64,000 nucleotides of DNA from assembly GCF_017316125.1 (NCBI RefSeq), contig NZ_JAFLWA010000020.1:1-64000 (forward strand). The letters are read 5' to 3'. Made by a program: the position numbers and the translations under genes. Below the pieces are notes generated by a model. The model was not told where the DNA came from. It ran no database searches and saw only the letters and a program-made list of their open reading frames with translations. This document shows positions 63,360 to 64,000 of this stretch, piece after piece; position 1 is the stretch's first letter, and the number at the start of each line of letters is the position of its first letter. This stretch comes from Enterococcus sp. DIV0660C (GTDB lineage: Bacteria > Bacillota > Bacilli > Lactobacillales > Enterococcaceae).

Positions 63360-64000
63360 ATGAAAAAAATCATTAATGAACCACAAAATATTATTGAAGA
63401 AATGCTTGAAGGAATGGTAAAAAGTTATTCGACACTTGTTCATCGAGTCGATGATTCCAGAGTCATTGCTAAGAATCAAACAGATAATGTGCAAGTCGGA
63501 TTAGTTTCTGGTGGCGGAAGCGGGCATGAACCTGCACACGCTGGTTTTGTCGGTGATGGAATGTTAAGTGCAGCTGTTCTAGGTGATGTCTTCACTTCTC
63601 CTACACCAGATCAAATCGAACATGCTATCGAAGCAACCAATCAGGGAAAAGGTGTTTTATTAATCGTTAAAAATTATACTGGTGACATCTTGAACTTTGA
63701 AATGGCAAAAGATTTAGCCGAAATGAACGACATTCCAACAGAAATCGTTGTTGTTGACGACGATATTGCTGTAGAAGACAGCACTTATACTGCTGGAAAA
63801 CGAGGTGTTGCCGGAACCGTCCTTGTTCATAAAATCTTAGGTGATGCCGCACGAAACGGTGCTTCTCTAGCAGAACTAAAAGAGTTAGGCGAAAAAGTTG
63901 TCCAATCAACCAAAACGATTGGTGTTGCTTTGTCGGCTGCAACTGTTCCTGAAGTTGGAAAACCTGGTTTTACTTTAGCGGAAGATGAAATCGAATTTGG
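63360..64000 (+). CDS. dhaK: Dihydroxyacetone kinase subunit DhaK (truncated by window end)
   Basis: The first 213 residues are in the window; the frame is open at the edge. MKKIINEPQNIIEEMLEGMV opens it, and the substrate site SGGGSGHEPAHAGFVGDGML is intact. The covalent His of DhaK lies further on, outside the window. It starts two bases after the dhaM stop. DhaL presumably follows. It binds dihydroxyacetone, which receives phosphate via DhaL from DhaM. Confidence 0.93.
   Translation, partial: MKKIINEPQNIIEEMLEGMVKSYSTLVHRVDDSRVIAKNQTDNVQVGLVSGGGSGHEPAHAGFVGDGMLSAAVLGDVFTSPTPDQIEHAIEATNQGKGVLLIVKNYTGDILNFEMAKDLAEMNDIPTEIVVVDDDIAVEDSTYTAGKRGVAGTVLVHKILGDAARNGASLAELKELGEKVVQSTKTIGVALSAATVPEVGKPGFTLAEDEIEF

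Overview
The window looks like a chromosomal segment of a low-GC Gram-positive lactic acid bacterium, most likely Enterococcus near the E. faecium / E. hirae / E. durans group. The pointers are the three-pilin plus class C sortase locus, the glpK-glpO-glpF operon with an enterococcal-type His232 in GlpK, the gldA-dhaM-dhaK order, strong AGGAGG ribosome binding sites, and a type II-A CRISPR-Cas system closely resembling other enterococcal ones. The species call is inference. Most genes lie on the minus strand. The right end cuts dhaK.

Layout: 0-3.5 kb, a metal/redox cluster (Crp/Fnr regulator, Dps-like protein, CopZ-like chaperone, P1B-type ATPase). 3.5-6.7 kb, a decayed DUF438/PAS gene, an HI_0552-family gene, a YbjQ-family gene, a probable type I toxin locus and a wall-anchored coiled-coil protein. 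6.8-9.5 kb, a reactive-sulfur module (rhodanese, CoA-disulfide/persulfide reductase, rhodanese) divergent from a CstR-like repressor, with two palindromic operators between. 9.7-12.3 kb, pgsA and a MutS2 paralogue without an Smr domain. 12.7-20.6 kb, a VOC-family dioxygenase-like gene, glpF/glpO/glpK, an Mga-like regulator and an FAD oxidoreductase. 21-27.8 kb, a GH13 glucosidase, a lipoprotein, a purine permease with PurBox sites, a B3/B4-domain protein, GNAT, MarR and Nudix genes. 28-29 kb, azlCD. 29.4-35.8 kb, a complete type II-A CRISPR-Cas locus (3 spacers, csn2, cas2, cas1, cas9, tracrRNA). 36-39 kb, two DUF1622 membrane proteins, a 42-residue membrane peptide gene and oleate hydratase. 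39-40.3 kb, a broken acetyltransferase gene and an intact O-acetyltransferase. 40.4-49.3 kb, the pilus operon (tip protein, two further pilins, sortase C). 49.7-51.7 kb, a Lac-family PTS behind a textbook sigma-54 promoter. 51.9-56.6 kb, a DUF421/DUF3290 pair, an FGGY kinase, membrane and small proteins, and a YdjC-type deacetylase. 56.6-59.4 kb, a beta-glucoside-type PTS and its BglG/LicT antiterminator with two RAT/terminator modules. 59.6-60.6 kb, an FMN riboswitch still driving a collapsed ribD/ribH remnant. 60.6-64 kb, a PocR-AraC regulator and the gldA-dhaM-dhaK operon.

Functionally the window holds both glycerol routes: GlpF/GlpK/GlpO (phosphorylation then oxidation, yielding H2O2) and GldA/DhaMK (oxidation then PTS-dependent phosphorylation). 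It also holds several PTS and carbohydrate genes with cre-like sites, a persulfide defence module and a surface/adhesion module. No wholly new multigene system could be demonstrated. The most unusual items are the riboswitch-controlled rib remnant, the class C sortase with a Cna-B-like tail predicted to be cytoplasmic, the Nox-like flavoprotein with Ser at position 42, the CPG-motif ATPase with its ligand-poor Dps partner, and the compact CRISPR locus with an altered tracrRNA tail.
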